From Fomes fomentarius (Eukaryota > Basidiomycota > Agaricomycetes > Polyporales > Polyporaceae): 64,000 bases of DNA. The stretch covers positions 248,001-312,000 of the forward strand of contig JABYQN010000008.1 in the NCBI GenBank assembly GCA_022606135.1. The letters are read 5' to 3'. The notes beneath the pieces were generated by a model. It was not told where the DNA came from. It did not search any database and saw only the letters and a list, made by a program, of their open reading frames with translations. Shown one piece after another: positions 1 through 12,434 of the stretch. Every line of letters begins with the position of its first letter. The stretch's first letter is position 1. The position numbers and the translations under genes are program-made.

Positions 1-1636
1 GGTCCCGGGGACCCATACTTATCTCGGCCGAACCCCTCCGTCGTTATAAGAGATGACGCGGAGGCTAGCGTTGGGGGGTTTCCAGCAGATACACCGAGCT
101 ATCTCGCATCCCATATGGAGATTCCCCAGCCCCAGCTCGGCGGCGCTTCACGCACCCTTCGCATGCGTCTCTGCGTGTCTTCGGAGCAGCGGGCCTGGGT
201 CTCATGATCAGCACATGCCGCAGTTCATTGCGGACCCCCAATGGACGAATGTGCGGAGCGACGGGGAACTGAATGGGTATACGCCGTTCTTTCATGAGTG
301 CGAGATCCGGATGCGTGTATGCGGGTACCGATGGTGAGATGCTATCATGAGTTGCCGCAAGCACAACAGTGTCCAGCCTCGATCGCCTTGTCACCGACAT
401 TGAGAGTGGCATAGACATGCGAAGCACTGTCTGCACTATCGCCGCACAGTGCCTTCAGGAGGTCATAATCAGGCCTTAGGGTCACACAGCCCCCCTATGC
501 GCAATCGGGGACGCTATACAACTTTCTTTGAGGCGCAACCGCATCACAAAGAGTGCTGCAGAGCTTCGCGTGGCAGCGCCAGTGAAAGTATGCATGCTTT
601 CTTCTCCGCCCGCATGCAGCCCCACGAATTATTATTATTCCGATGCGCGTGTTGCAGGCTTCGGTCAGGGTCTTTGTCCCGAACACCGGCCCAATACGCG
701 TCCACCACGACGCGCCGAGGCGCACAAAACGCTCACCCTGAAACCCTGTGGTGGGGCAGCGGGACGCTCATCGTGATGTAGGTCGGAGTTGTGTCCGAGG
801 CGATAGACCAAGTGCGCCTTTAGGTCCCCGTTGCTGCAGAACGAGATCGTGCTGCGATGTGGAGCTAGGGCAGCCTTGGACTCCAGGGTTGCGTCCGATT
901 GCGCCGCTTGGTTTGAGTTGTCCGAGGAACTGCAGATCGTCCTTAGACTGCGGTACTAGTGTGAGACAGCATGGGCTATGGGGTACGCACTCGTATCATC
1001 GTGAGCTTTGCTTGTGAGCACACGCAAGCTAGCGCTGGTCACCATTCGGGTGTTGGCCCGAGACGGCCCGAGAAGTGCGAGATCGTGGGTTCGCCCGCGA
1101 ACCTCTCAGGCCAGGGGCCGTAAAGTCGATATTCTCAATCGCGGATCCTAGAGATAGAGTCAGAGCCTGGGCCGGCTGACGGGGTGAGTTTGCTCGAGAA
1201 GACGTCGGACTCCCTCATATCTCGTTGTTCCGAAGCCACGAGAAGGGGCCTTGTATCAGGAAGACCTCCGAAGTAAAAAAGTCACCGAATGCCCCACTTA
1301 GCGGATCTAGTAGGCCGGAGCGCGATAGCCCGATGGGATGGAATCGAGGTGAGAGATGTTGATACGGAAGGACCCTCTTTCATCCCATTGGTTCACCCAT
1401 TGGTCTGCGGCACAGGTGGTGTGCCTAGCAGTGGCGTCTGGATCTAAGTGCACTACTACCACGTTTGTTTGACTTGCGGATTATGACAAGCTGTACGACA
1501 TTGTTCTTCCTACCGCATTTGAACATCGTGGACTACGGGACCCGCCGCAGGTGTGTATTATGCGCAATGTGCGCAAGGCGACGAAGAAACATGTGGGATA
1601 AGTAGTGTGAGGGGCGTGTTGGGGCGGCGGCGAACT
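1..1636. other. No supportable gene
   Basis: Open frames here are short, lie on both strands, and show no domain-like composition or consistent splice structure. I see no repeat, tRNA or recognisable transposon end. It is either intergenic DNA or sequence decayed past recognition. Confidence 0.5.
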
Positions 1637-4422
1637 CTAGACTAGACGATCGACGCTCTTGTCTACCGCGAGACGGATGCTGTCGCCTTTGTCGATATCT
1701 TTGAACTGTACCAGCGGAGTCAGCGATGGAATCACACCTCGATTTCGAGGGCTAGAGCGTGAGGTGAGATTCTCTCTAGATGAGCACGTACCGTCAGCTC
1801 GCGCGTGCGATGGAGGCTCTCAATCTCGTCCACTCTGTCTCGAACGTTGTCCAAGAGCTCGTCGAACCCTTCTTCCGATACGACCTCTTCAGCTGCATGG
1901 AGGATCAGCATGGAATCAGGCGAGACATCGTGGTTGATCTGCGCAAGACGAGATAGGTCAGATCTAGTGCAAGCGAGATACATCGTGAAACCAGCTCACG
2001 TCAATTGCAATTATGTTCTTGCGGTCCAAATCTACAGCGGATATTCCAATCAGGCAAGTACGCAGACAAGGTCGGGAAAGACGCGCTTACCGTCCATGAA
2101 GTCCGTGCGAGTCATAATCTGCCGACATTCGTACTACATGATGTCCGAGATCAGTGAAGATGATACATATATGAGAAGGCAACGGACATAGGAAATGCGT
2201 GGGAGCGGCAAGTTGTCCAGGTCGTCTTTGGTGGCCTCTCCCCTCTCGATGGCCTCCTTCGTATTCTCGACTTTCTCCCTGTGCATCTTGACGAACTCTC
2301 TTAGGAGTAACCACGAACACGAGGACCACTTCTGCTCGTCCATCACGTCATCATCGTGGTCGGGGATAAGCCCGATCTGACTGAGCAGCCATGCCTTCTC
2401 GACGGCAAGCATGTGTTCAGCGTGCTTGACCATGTCGGCGGCCTTGGACACTTTGCCGAGGTAGGTGAGGCGGCCACCAACAAGCCCAACGACTTCTTTG
2501 AAGGTCTCGCGAGATTCCTTAGACCTCCCTGCATTCCTGCGCATCCGCATGATTGCGGTACGTGCATCTGTTGTTGGCAAGTCGTAGACAGAAACCACCT
2601 GTGCGTTGTGAGTCACGCGGGCGGGTGAGCATGCCATCGAATCAACTCACATGCATCCTGCTAGCGTGCCTCCCTTAAGGGAATGTGAGTCGAAGGAACT
2701 AGAGGTCGTTTAATAGCCTTACGCATCACGAAGAACGGCCAGGCATCGTCCCTAAGAGATAGCTACATATCAGTGTCTACTAACGCGCCAGTTAGGGGCA
2801 ATCCAAACTCACGTGCTGAACACCATAGTCATGATACCTGCGGCAAATCGTCAAGTGACACTGTTGTACGGCTGAAATGCTACGCACCGCTCGCAGCCCA
2901 TGCTTCTGCGCGCTGCTGGAATTGCAGAAGAATGTTTCTTCCTTCATCATCGTGGTTGAAGTAATGGATGTTGTTGAGAACTAGAATAAGTGGCTTTCCT
3001 TTCTTTTGCGCGTGGCGAAGGGCGACTTTCTCAAGCTTATTGAGAGCTAGGGCATGAAGTCAGATGATCTATACCCCTTCGACATGCCCTGAAGGCGTGA
3101 CTCACCCCGCTCGATGTCGAGCGCAGGCCCACCTGCCCCGCACGCGGTCAGCCTATTGGTTTCCAAGCAACAGTCGATCATCAAAGCCTATTACCTTCGC
3201 GAGGATCTCTGCGCTGGAAGAGTCCGGTCTGCGTGTCCTCGTTGAACTCATAGTTCAGGGCTTTACCTAACCGTAGACGGAACACCTCGAGATCAGGATG
3301 CGCGTCGCACATCGCTACGCCCTCTGCCTGCACTGCTTGCATGGCGTCCAGCACCATTGTTGTCTTCCCTGTGCCCTAAAAACATGCGGTGTGCAAGTGA
3401 GCGCGTTGTCATGGGTGCGTCGGGCAGCAGGGTGCGTACCTTAGGGCCCAGCAATATGAAGTAATGCCCGACTTCATCACCTCGGATGATACGGTCGATC
3501 AGGTTTTGCTCCGTGCGTCGTAGGTGTTGAGTCCATGGTTCATCCGTGCCCCATTCGAGTTCCAACGGGTCTTCGGATGGAATATCACTGGCACCCTTTT
3601 TGTGGGGGCCTTTCGCGAGTTCTAACGCAGGGTCATACCCCGCGGCGAAGGCTTGTTCGATCTATGGGACCCCATTTCAGCGGAATAGGTGACACGTGTC
3701 ACAGAGCCTTACTTTCCACAACACGTTCTCCTTGTACCAGGTCATGTATACGATACCACCAGCAAATACTGTAAGGAGCAATTAGTTTCTGTATACGAGT
3801 CAACGAATTATAATGGCGAGATTCTGGGAAGAGTAGCCAACTCGACTTTTAGGAGCTTCGAGTTAGCTCTCTGAATACTCTGCACATAAAGGTTTGCTAT
3901 GTGCGAGCAATAGCACAGAAACCATGCGATCCACTCCAGCCAGCTCGCGAAAGCGTTGTGCGGGCCTGCTGCCAGGATGGTGTTCGTCACGAACAAACAT
4001 GCGAGTCGCATGATCGACACGGAGGCTGTCCGTGGACCCGCTGCGAGTTACCTTCGGAAGACAGAGCACATGATTGTAGAGTAGACCAGTGAGCTGGCAC
4101 TTACATATGGCTACACCAAATACAGTAGTTAAGACAGCGTCTCGGACACCATTACCTCCTCCTCCTCCCCCTCCAAATCCCCGAAACCAATCGAGGGACC
4201 TACAGGGGTCGAAGGAAGCTCTCCGGACACTGCCTCAGCCTGTCGCTTGGCCCTCAAGAGGTCTTCTGGCATATATTGCCGGCGTATTGGAGCGCGACGA
4301 GAGGTCCTGCTAATGGACCTTTTGGGCACATCGAGCTGACTCTTGGCCCATGTGGCGTGCAGAGAAGCCCCCGAGCTGCGCGGGGCGCTATGGAGCGTTG
4401 GCGTGAAAAGCGCTCGGAGCAT
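1637..4422 (-). pseudogene. Mitochondrial inner-membrane P-loop ATPase, possibly frameshifted
   Basis: A multi-exon gene. The start at 4422 gives a basic, Ser/Arg-rich N-terminus typical of a mitochondrial presequence. A Gly-rich stretch follows, then a membrane segment LTTVFGVAILFAGGIVYM assembled across intron 4104-3769, and after it WYKENVLWK. The next exon leads into the NTPase domain. The P-loop GPKGTGKTT is itself divided by an intron near 3380-3440. Downstream are a Walker B-like LILVLNN followed by HYFNHDDEGRN, a helical lid region with WLLSQIGLIPDHDDDVMDEQ, and a C-terminus ending at 1637. Introns have ordinary gt/ag borders. In exon 1 the presequence frame and the membrane-segment frame differ by one base, and one extra G in the run at 4179-4182 would restore a natural Gly-rich linker. 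That is either a real disabling deletion or a homopolymer sequencing error. I recognise this as a family conserved in basidiomycetes but cannot name a characterised member. The nucleotide substrate and membrane partner are unknown. Confidence 0.7.
3808..4040 (-). other. Intronic ORF fragment, weakly DUF6534-like
   Basis: The first intron of the P-loop ATPase gene (4104-3769) is 336 nt, about six times the usual length here. It contains an open stretch with hydrophobic runs (RLACLFVTNTILAAG, WIAWFLCYCSHIANLYVQ). The order TDSL, then two hydrophobic helices, then a LY motif faintly resembles the C-terminal part of fungal DUF6534 membrane proteins. The resemblance is weak, and it may be a chance ORF in inserted DNA. 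Confidence 0.2.
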
Positions 4423-6621
4423 CGCTGCAGTTGAAGGAAGTATCAGAACGGTCGAAACGAGTGTACAGGCGAGATAATAAGCAGAAGAGAGAAGGCAGGG
4501 AAGTTGAACGACTCGCGTGACAGCGCCGCAACATGAACTGGAGCACGCGCGCCAAGCTCGCTTTGCCCCGCCACAGTACGTACTGTACTGCCACAAGGCT
4601 GTGCGACACTCAACTTCTCTTACACAAAGATCCTTAGTCGTCTGAGCCGATTCCTGTCAATGCACTTTCTTGGGGTTTGAATTCAAAAAAATCCGAGTGT
4701 TGGTAGTACTGTCAGTACTTGAAGAAGGATGACTACCAAAATCGCCACGTAGGGTATGAAATGTGCCCTACCTAGTAGACGCGGCTCAAATCACTCCTTA
4801 GCCTCGTGACGTTGACAACCTAAGGAGGACAAGCACTGAGCTCGATGACCGGAAAGGCAGATCTTGTAACCATCGTGCGAATACTGGTTCTAACTAAGTA
4901 GACCGATAAATGATGGCTGTGTGATTCCGATCTGCCAACCCCACATACCTCAGTATGAACGCACGGCTCCATACTGGAAAGTGACTGTTAGTTGGAATCC
5001 AATTTTGGCATTTCCCTTCTGCCTATGTTGACCGTCTTCTAAATGTCCTTAGTATCTGCTTGGCAATGCCCTTGCAGAGCTTTGCGTTCGAGCCTTAAGG
5101 AGCATTTTCCAATCCTGCGTAGATGTTCGCCTAATCGCACCCAATGCCCCGCCCGGAGCCGAAGGGCACTAGAAATACTCAGACACCTCCCATCTATCGT
5201 GCACGCCGCCCTCTGTTTCTTCCATAGACTAAGCAAGCTTCGTCACCTGGAACTCCCTTTGGTGGCAGCTCCCGGCGACACAATATTCTCTTCACTCCAT
5301 GGTGGTGGCCCGAGAGCACTACCACGCGCTTTATGTATATATCTGGCAGATATCCGGGTGATCCATGGCCGCTCAACATTTACTCTCCAAGAAGGATTCT
5401 TTCGCACAGGAGAGGCAGCTGTGCGACAGGTTGGAGTGGCTGGAGTGGCTACTTGATATCCCGAACGACGTCTTCTGCGAGTTTAGACAACTCCGCACGA
5501 ACACAGGGGACATACATGGTTCACTTGAGCTGGTCGCCTACCAGTACATCGTCGCCCAGGCCCAGCCACTTCGATTGCTGCTTACATTGCAGTCCATTCC
5601 AGTGTTACAGCCCCACTGGCCGGCAAGGCTCTCCTTTTCCTACTCGGTGGTCGAATTCGTCCCAGTCATTATCAGCATGGATTCGTGCCCCTTCATCTCG
5701 ACCTTTTGTTAGCGTACCGCGTAATGGTCGAAGTGTGGCAATTGAATACCACCTTTCAATCTCGAGAGAAATGGCGCAATGTTGACAATGGATGCGTTCG
5801 TTGGTCTCATCAGAGCTAGTACTTCATGATCGCATGACTTACTACAGAGAGAAGCGACGGCCACCATGACATCAAGTCGTACTGGGAGTCATCCTGAGTC
5901 CAAATCTTAAACCGGCCTCTAGTTCAAAGGAAGATAGTAAGTAAGCTGAAAGTAGTAGCAAAGACCAAGTTGACTTTCCTGACGCGTTCCCGTAGAGACG
6001 CATCGCCACCACGCGTGCGACACGCGTCAGATGCATAGCGCTGTTGACTCCAGAATCCATACTGTGCGTTTCAAGCTGGACGACTTCTGGAAAATGCGCG
6101 GGTCAGTCAATACCGAGATGCTCAACAGACAAGCAATTAGCTGGCGTAATCCCCGGAGGTGAATCGTGGCCGAGCATCTCAAGTCCGACTCGGAGAAAGA
6201 GCAAATAGTATTGATGTCGACTTGAGCCATGATAGAACTTCGCTGATAAACTGGTCATAGATTGTGAAAACCGACTCTGATGGAGAAGGCTCGACGAACA
6301 TCTTGAACAATATCCTCAATGATGATGGCGTGCTTGCCCTCTCAGTTGGGCCTCTTGTCCTCTGTACAATCACAACGCTTTCTCACAGACGCCCTGGCAA
6401 TTGTCCATTGTTATATCAAAACGGACCAAACACGAGGTATAGCCAACCTATCGACTATCCAGCCACAGACCACTCCTGCCGCTTTGATGCATCTGGGCCT
6501 ATGTGAGTCTTGTATGCCATTCACCTCATCCGTATATAAGAAAGCCACTGACCTCGCTCTCCATGGCAATTCTTCTTTCACTCAGTGACCTCTGCGACAT
6601 TTGGTCGCTCCACTGCTCATT
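4423..6621. other. No supportable gene
   Basis: About 2.2 kb between the divergent ATPase gene and the cyclin. Open frames up to 150 codons occur at 5043-5785 but overlap on all frames and look like composition artefacts. The last 100 bases contain a TATA-like stretch (tatataagaaag, near 6532) and pyrimidine-rich DNA suitable as the cyclin promoter. Confidence 0.45.
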
Positions 6622-7666
6622 ATGTCGCGTTCTACTTCATCTCACGCGGTAGTCGTAAGTACCAAGGGCCACCTCAACTTGCCTTATATAGCACTCACCA
6701 CCTTCCTCATCCCACCAGGACCCGTACTATGGTCATGGAGAGACCGCAAAGCTCTGTTCAAGATTTGTGACGCATTTGTTTGCGTGCCCGGATCTTCCCC
6801 CACTCTCCACCACCGTTCCTCCCGCTCCCTCACCACCCTTGGCGGATTTCATCGCGCACGTCCTCCATCGGACTCGACTACAGTCGTCCATCACCTTCGC
6901 CGCGCTCTACCTCCTCCAACGCCTAAAAGCCCGATTCCCCGCCGCGCGGGGTTCCTCGGGCCACAGATTATTTATATCGGCGTTCATGATCGCGTCAAAG
7001 GTGATCTGCGACGAGACCTATTCGAACAAGTCATGGTCGATCGTCGGCCAGGGCATGTTCGCCCTGCGAGAGATCAACCAAATGGAGAGGGAGATGTGCT
7101 CCTACCTTGAGTGGCAAGTGAACTTAAAGCCCAGCGCACTCAAGGAGTTTGAGCAGAAGGTGCGCCGCGACTTCAAGGACCTTGGTCCCTACCCAACCTA
7201 CGACGTCCCGTCGCCCGCAGCGTCGCCCATGCCTTCCACGACGCCGTACAGCGGCCAAACCGGAGCATCCACACCGACGCCCTCGTTTGCTTCGCGTACA
7301 GAGCACCCGCCTTCGACGTCTCCGCCGAAGCCGATTCCTCCACCGGTTCCAGTGCACGCTGGGGCGCCGCCGTACTCTGCTACGTCCTCGCCCAGCACTG
7401 CCGACACGCCTGATACTCCCGAGCCGTCGACGTCGCCCGCATTGAGAGCGCCGCCACCATCGACGCCAGTTGAGGATCACTCGGTCCGGACTGGGACAAT
7501 CGGTACGTCGGTCAACATCGATTCTGCGTCGCCCACAGCTGCCTCCCACATGCGTGCGCCCACATCGACAACGTCGACGGTCGCCGCACACGTACGCTCG
7601 GTCCCCCCCATCCTCGAGAAGAAATCCGACGAGATCTTCGCGCGCGCGAGTCCCTGCGTTTGGTAG
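6622..7666 (+). CDS. Cyclin, PHO80/PCL-like
   Basis: Two exons (6622-6654 and 6719-7666) joined by a 64-nt gt/ag intron. The first exon gives MSRSTSSHAVV, and the second opens in frame with DPYYGHGETAKLCSRFVTHLF. Residues of about 35-140 form a cyclin box: FIAHVLHRTRLQ, then FAALYLLQRLKARFP, HRLFISAFMIASKVICDE, SWSIVGQGMFALREINQME and EMCSYLEWQVNL. The remaining half is a low-complexity Pro/Ser/Thr tail typical of the fungal PCL-type cyclins that activate Pho85-class kinases. By family knowledge it is a regulatory subunit of a cyclin-dependent kinase, acting in cell-cycle or nutrient signalling. The partner kinase is not in the window. The stop at 7664-7666 follows a low-complexity tail, so a further 3' exon is possible. 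Confidence 0.8.
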
Positions 7667-10600
7667 GAGATCTCACGCTGCGTCGTGTGGGTCACATCTT
7701 GCTATTGCCTTTTCCCTGCTCCATCTGCTTGCTCCTCCCCGTTCTAGACAGGTTCCTTCGCTGCTATCATGCCTCCTGCGCGTGCATGCCCGACACTACA
7801 CATTGCTTTCTCGACTCATCGCATTGACCTGTACCTTCTCTATGCTTACACCCTGCCCTTTACGTCGGGTATGCCTAATACTCTCGACTCATGTCCCTAG
7901 CGCACCACTATCGCCACCACTCGGGTATAACCACTCCATCGGAGTTACTTCCTACTCTCTCTGATACGCCTGAAATCACATCGGCCTCGTCACGGTGAAG
8001 TCGACGTATGTACGCTCCATCCCTACAATCCTCACAAGAGGGAAGTGCAACGACACCGGTGCGCACGCAGGTCCCTGTGTTTGGTGAACCCGGCCTCGGC
8101 TCGGCGAACTATGGCCGTCACGAAATGATTTCGCCAGAATATCAAGTGTTCCCTATCCGCTTTGTATGCGCTACCACGCTCCTTGTTTGCCCTTCTATCT
8201 TTCAATGCGAAGCGATATCATTCTCCAAGCTATTCCAAGGTCATCTTGGATGGTTCATACATTGGATTCACTCTTCATAGAAGTGAGTCACGGTGTGTGA
8301 GTCTATTCACATCATGTGCGCGGTCTGCACAATCCTGCCCACAGCGCCACAGTCTGAATCAAGGTACTTCCCACGTCAACTTCTGCGCTACGCCCGACGT
8401 GACTCGGATATTGCCATCGAAGACACTATTCAGGTGAATGGATTCCTGACCGTGTGTCCGTCTAGCATGGAGAATGACCACAGCATACCGCTCGCAAGAA
8501 CGCATCGTAGGTTCAACCATCCTAATGCCAAGTTTGATTCCCCCGGTCGGGGCACGCACGGGCCACGAGGCACGACTTCTCTTCCCGGGTGAGGTCTCCG
8601 TATCATGTCGACGCTGAAGAATGCCTCGAAGCTACACTTAGCCGCACCCAGTCCTGCTACTACCCTCAGGGCGCTGCTCAACTCCGACAGATTGTAGCCG
8701 ATGGAATGGACAACCGGCCCTTCTCTGCAAAGCATTGACTATATTCAATGCACGACGCGGGGCTTCGATCCGTTTTGGGAGTCTCCGCTATGCTACCACT
8801 CATGCAGTATACACTCCATGTGAGTCCTCGGAGCGCAGGTTCGTCGGAATAGGACAGATGAACGGAGATGAGATTCAGACCGCGCCAGCCCGAGTCGCAA
8901 CCGCGGCAACCCACAGTCTGGCACGCGCTCGGTACGTTCTTTTTTCTATTACATGGAATATGACGGACACCTACAGTGTGGCCAACTACAACATGTTTTC
9001 TAACGTACGTAGCGTCCATGAGTGAGTTTATCCTCGTGTTTACCTTGTCGTGGCCACTGGCGTCGAGCTCACATACAATTCTAGTACCATATCTGGTTCT
9101 CATACATATCCCTTCTTCAGCTGCGTGAGGCGAGCGCCCAAGGTTACCGGCCGCCGACTTGTGGGTTTACCGTGGTGCTGAACCGGTACCTTCAGGTAAC
9201 AGGACCTCTCCGAACCATACAGAACCCTGACAGCGCTGGTACTTCCCTGCCTCAGCAGTCGTGAGCAGATCTGCTGCTTGCGTTCTGACGGGAGGATTCA
9301 ATGTTCAACGATCAACACTCCCCGATGCGTCCGAAACGTGATGGCATCGGCGGGTAAACCCTCAGGCTGTAAGTCAATGTCTTCTCTCTCGATGAGCGGT
9401 GCCTCGAATATCATGTACGACACAGTGCATACGTCTCAAACCGCATCGATCACTATGCACTCAGGTCTGGAGCCTGCTCCGACTCGAATCGCGACAATTC
9501 TCAAGGTATGTTAGCTCTTCAATTCTCCCCAGCAAAACGGTCACCTCATAGCCGCTCTCCCACCTTATAGCTTCTTTCTCAATCGTCTCCATGAAGCCCG
9601 GATCTCTGACAGGGAACGCGTCTTCTCCATGACACGAGGGCGTTCCAGTCTTACGGCACCGATAATATGGTGAGAGCAGCATGGAGAAGGACCACCACGC
9701 TGCCGCCTTCAGAATTTCGAGATGTCTTTGACTTCCATCTCCGCGCTGACACATGCGGACGCGCCCCGTTGGTTCAGCGGGCCGCAGGGGAGAAATCCGC
9801 CTTAGAACTACCCTGCGGCTTGCTCCCATGATGCGGGTGGGCGGTCGCGCCCAGTGTGCCACCGGCGCACACACTCAAGGTTCCGCAAGACCGGCACTGT
9901 CGAGTATGGTCCACTTCCCGCAGTGCTTCTCCGCCGCGGCCTCGATAATTGGAAAGCACCTACTTGTTTACGTTAGGCAGGCATTTCAGGCCTGAGCTCT
10001 ATCACGAATAGATGGGCTCGCAGTATCGTCATGGGAGTCTGCTGCTTGCGTATGTCGCACGCTGTGGGAGCAGGGTCCGTGATGCTGAGAACTTCCACCC
10101 GTTGTAGCTGGTCTGTGGGACCTGCTGAGTCGTCCCAATCATAGCGTTCGACGTTCGTGCAACTGTCGCGGGTGTCCCCGTTGAATAGAAGGCGAAGGAC
10201 CAGGTCCTTGGACCACTGCGAGATTTGGCTACTGCGTGCACTGGCATCGCCCACAGTGGGTTCTCTGCCATCTTGCGATGATCCTCAGTGAGGATGACCT
10301 CCGAGGCAAACGTGTAGCACTGCTAGTCCGCAGACGCGCACATCAATTGCAGAACTCCACACCGGATGAGAAAGCTCACTAATGGGGAAGGCAGGCTCAG
10401 TTGATCTCCCTGATTGATGCCGAAAGGCCTCCTGCAAGTTACGATGGAGCCAGAGCATGCCTTACTCATTGCGCACATGCGCGGAGAACTTAGACCATCA
10501 ACCCTATCGAATCGTACAAGAGTACTTGAAGCTACCTAGTACTACTAGTATGGTGTACTCCCTCGGACGTTGGTCCGTCTCAACTCGGTGCAAGAACATA

Positions 10601-11080
10601 AATGTCGTATGTAGCGAGCGAAACTTGTCGACTTGCGAAGAGTTTGCGTCCCTGAACCGAAACCGAATGCTAGAGGAGCGGTATGGCGCACTAGCAATCT
10701 AGAAAGGCTGAACGTACATACGCAAGATCTTACACTACACGGGCTCATGCTACAGCGAGGAGGACGGCCCCGTGTTTCCCCCCAAGCGAGTGAGACTCGT
10801 GAATCTTGCTGCTGAGACGCATATACCATGCACTTCCGAGGTGTAGTTTATAGTGAGTGCACAGAAAGCCATCTGACATTTCACCCAGGTCATCATACAG
10901 CTCAGGAGTTAGGAGGATATGCTTGATCAGCAAGTAACATGCTCACTATCGACGGTAGCACCCGCGGTCGTCATGCACTGCGCGGTACGAGAGTGCCTAT
11001 CCAAGATGGAGCACGCAACCGCAGAGGAAGCAGGGGAGAGAGGTTGCACTGTCCATGTGTCCGGGTATCTACACATCCAT
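7667..11080. other. No supportable gene
   Basis: A 3.4 kb stretch whose open frames are short and inconsistent. Two minus-strand ORFs (8430-8735 and 9461-9874) share a WSFSML string, but neither resembles a protein family I know. It may contain relics of decayed genes or silent repeats. Confidence 0.4.
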
Positions 11081-12136
11081 CTAGAACAAGAACGGAATGA
11101 CAGCCTTGCGCTCTTTTGGGTAATCCGGGAAGCGTCCATGGTACCATTTGTGCCCCTTGTACGCCCTCGGGGCCATCAACCAGAGCTCGTTGAAGAAGAA
11201 CAGCCACGGCGGAGACACCGTCGCGACGAACGCAGCGACAGACGCAAAGTCCGGCGCTGGCGATGCAGCGAGTGCGAACCCGAACCACTCCACCCACTCG
11301 CAGAAGTAGTTCGGGTACGAGATGAACCGGTAAAGGCCGCCATGCGGGATCGCATAGTGCTCTCCGGCAGGCTTCTTGTCCTTTCCATTGTTGTCCTCTC
11401 CGTTGGCCACCGCAGCCTTGCCCTTTGCCTTGTTCTTGCGGCGAAGGTCAAGGAGGATTTCGTCGTGGTAGATGTTCCCAGCAAGGCCGGCAACCCAGAG
11501 GCCTACGCCGATCCAGAAGCGCGGGCGGCTACAGGCGCCGTTCAGGAACCCCTGCGCGGAGGGCGAGGAGAGGTACGCGCCGAGGAGGGAACCGTTGAAA
11601 GAGTTGAACAGGACGGCGGAGAGAGGAACCATCAAGTGCGACTTGGATCGCGAGGGTGTGCGAAGCGGCGATATGATAGCGCGGTTGAGGTAGTGCACCA
11701 GAAAAAGGGACGCGAGGAGGGTTGGGGGGTGCGTGAGCGTCAGAGGAGGCGAGCGTCCTGCCGCCTGCGCGGATAGGGGAGATTGAAGATACGCGTTGAT
11801 GAAGGCGAGGATGGAGACGAGCTCCATGAATATCCATGAGCGGATACCTGCGCGAGGATGAGCACAGCGTGTGAGAATGGGGGGATAGTATTCGATGGGC
11901 GTAGAAAACATACCGTCCACGACAAGGAAGCTCTTCGTCGTAGGTCCAAAACGTCCAAATGGCGCGTCAAAGAAGAACGTTGGGGGAAATAGGCAAGGTG
12001 GAACAATCGCAAACCACTTTCGTGCGCCTAGGATGAAGTATGGATATTGAGCGGCTGCGAGGTTCGAGAGGCAGATATTATACGCACCATCGTACAAAAG
12101 TTGTGCTCTATGTACGTCCAGTCTTATCAGTGACAT
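11081..12136 (-). CDS. Steroid 5-alpha-reductase-family membrane protein
   Basis: The raw ORF is continuous but contains two in-frame introns. One near 12085-12029 joins LLYD to ARKWFAIVPP. The other, near 11910-11845 with gtatgttt/gcgcag borders, joins SFLVVDG to IRSWIFMELVSI. After splicing the protein has about 305 residues, with several hydrophobic segments and the family C-terminus: HYAIPHGGLYRFISYPNYF, then EWFGFALA, ELWLMAPRAYKGHKWYHGRF and the terminal YPKERKAVIPFLF. The SYPNYFCEW and YPKERKA motifs belong to the 3-oxo-5-alpha-steroid 4-dehydrogenase C-terminal domain, which uses NADPH to reduce C=C bonds of sterol or polyprenol substrates in the ER membrane. The true substrate cannot be inferred. 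Tsc13-type enoyl reductases are an alternative but fit the N-terminus less well. It is transcribed away from the neighbouring cyclin. Confidence 0.8.
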   Translation of the reverse strand: MSLIRLDVHRAQLLYDGAYNICLSNLAAAQYPYFILGARKWFAIVPPCLFPPTFFFDAPFGRFGPTTKSFLVVDGMFSTPIEYYPPILTRCAHPRAGIRSWIFMELVSILAFINAYLQSPLSAQAAGRSPPLTLTHPPTLLASLFLVHYLNRAIISPLRTPSRSKSHLMVPLSAVLFNSFNGSLLGAYLSSPSAQGFLNGACSRPRFWIGVGLWVAGLAGNIYHDEILLDLRRKNKAKGKAAVANGEDNNGKDKKPAGEHYAIPHGGLYRFISYPNYFCEWVEWFGFALAASPAPDFASVAAFVATVSPPWLFFFNELWLMAPRAYKGHKWYHGRFPDYPKERKAVIPFLF

Positions 12137-12434
12137 TTTGTTCGTTGCAGGTTGCGGTAGATGAGAGACGAGTCCATCTGCCCAAGCGAAACACGTTCAA
12201 CGCCATTTCGTCACTGGGGTATTTGGCTTTGTTTGTCAACCTTCCCCTTGTAGACACTCATACTTCGCATAGCATCGCACACGACCACGACCATCCTACT
12301 TCACCACTGTCGCCAATTCAGTTCGAGTCTGGCTCAATACATTTGTACCGACCTGGTACCGGCTATGAATATACTATGAACTCAAAAGCTTCTTGCACTG
12401 AACTCCGTCACTTTGCTTGCGATACTTGAACCCC

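Noticed and set aside
5043..5785. Possible gene in overlapping plus-strand ORFs of up to 150 codons
   Set aside because: No family resemblance, no coherent splicing, and comparable open frames on other strands.
10919..11776. 285-codon plus-strand ORF
   Set aside because: It is the antisense shadow of the 5-alpha-reductase-family gene; its Arg/Glu-rich composition comes from the complementary coding frame.
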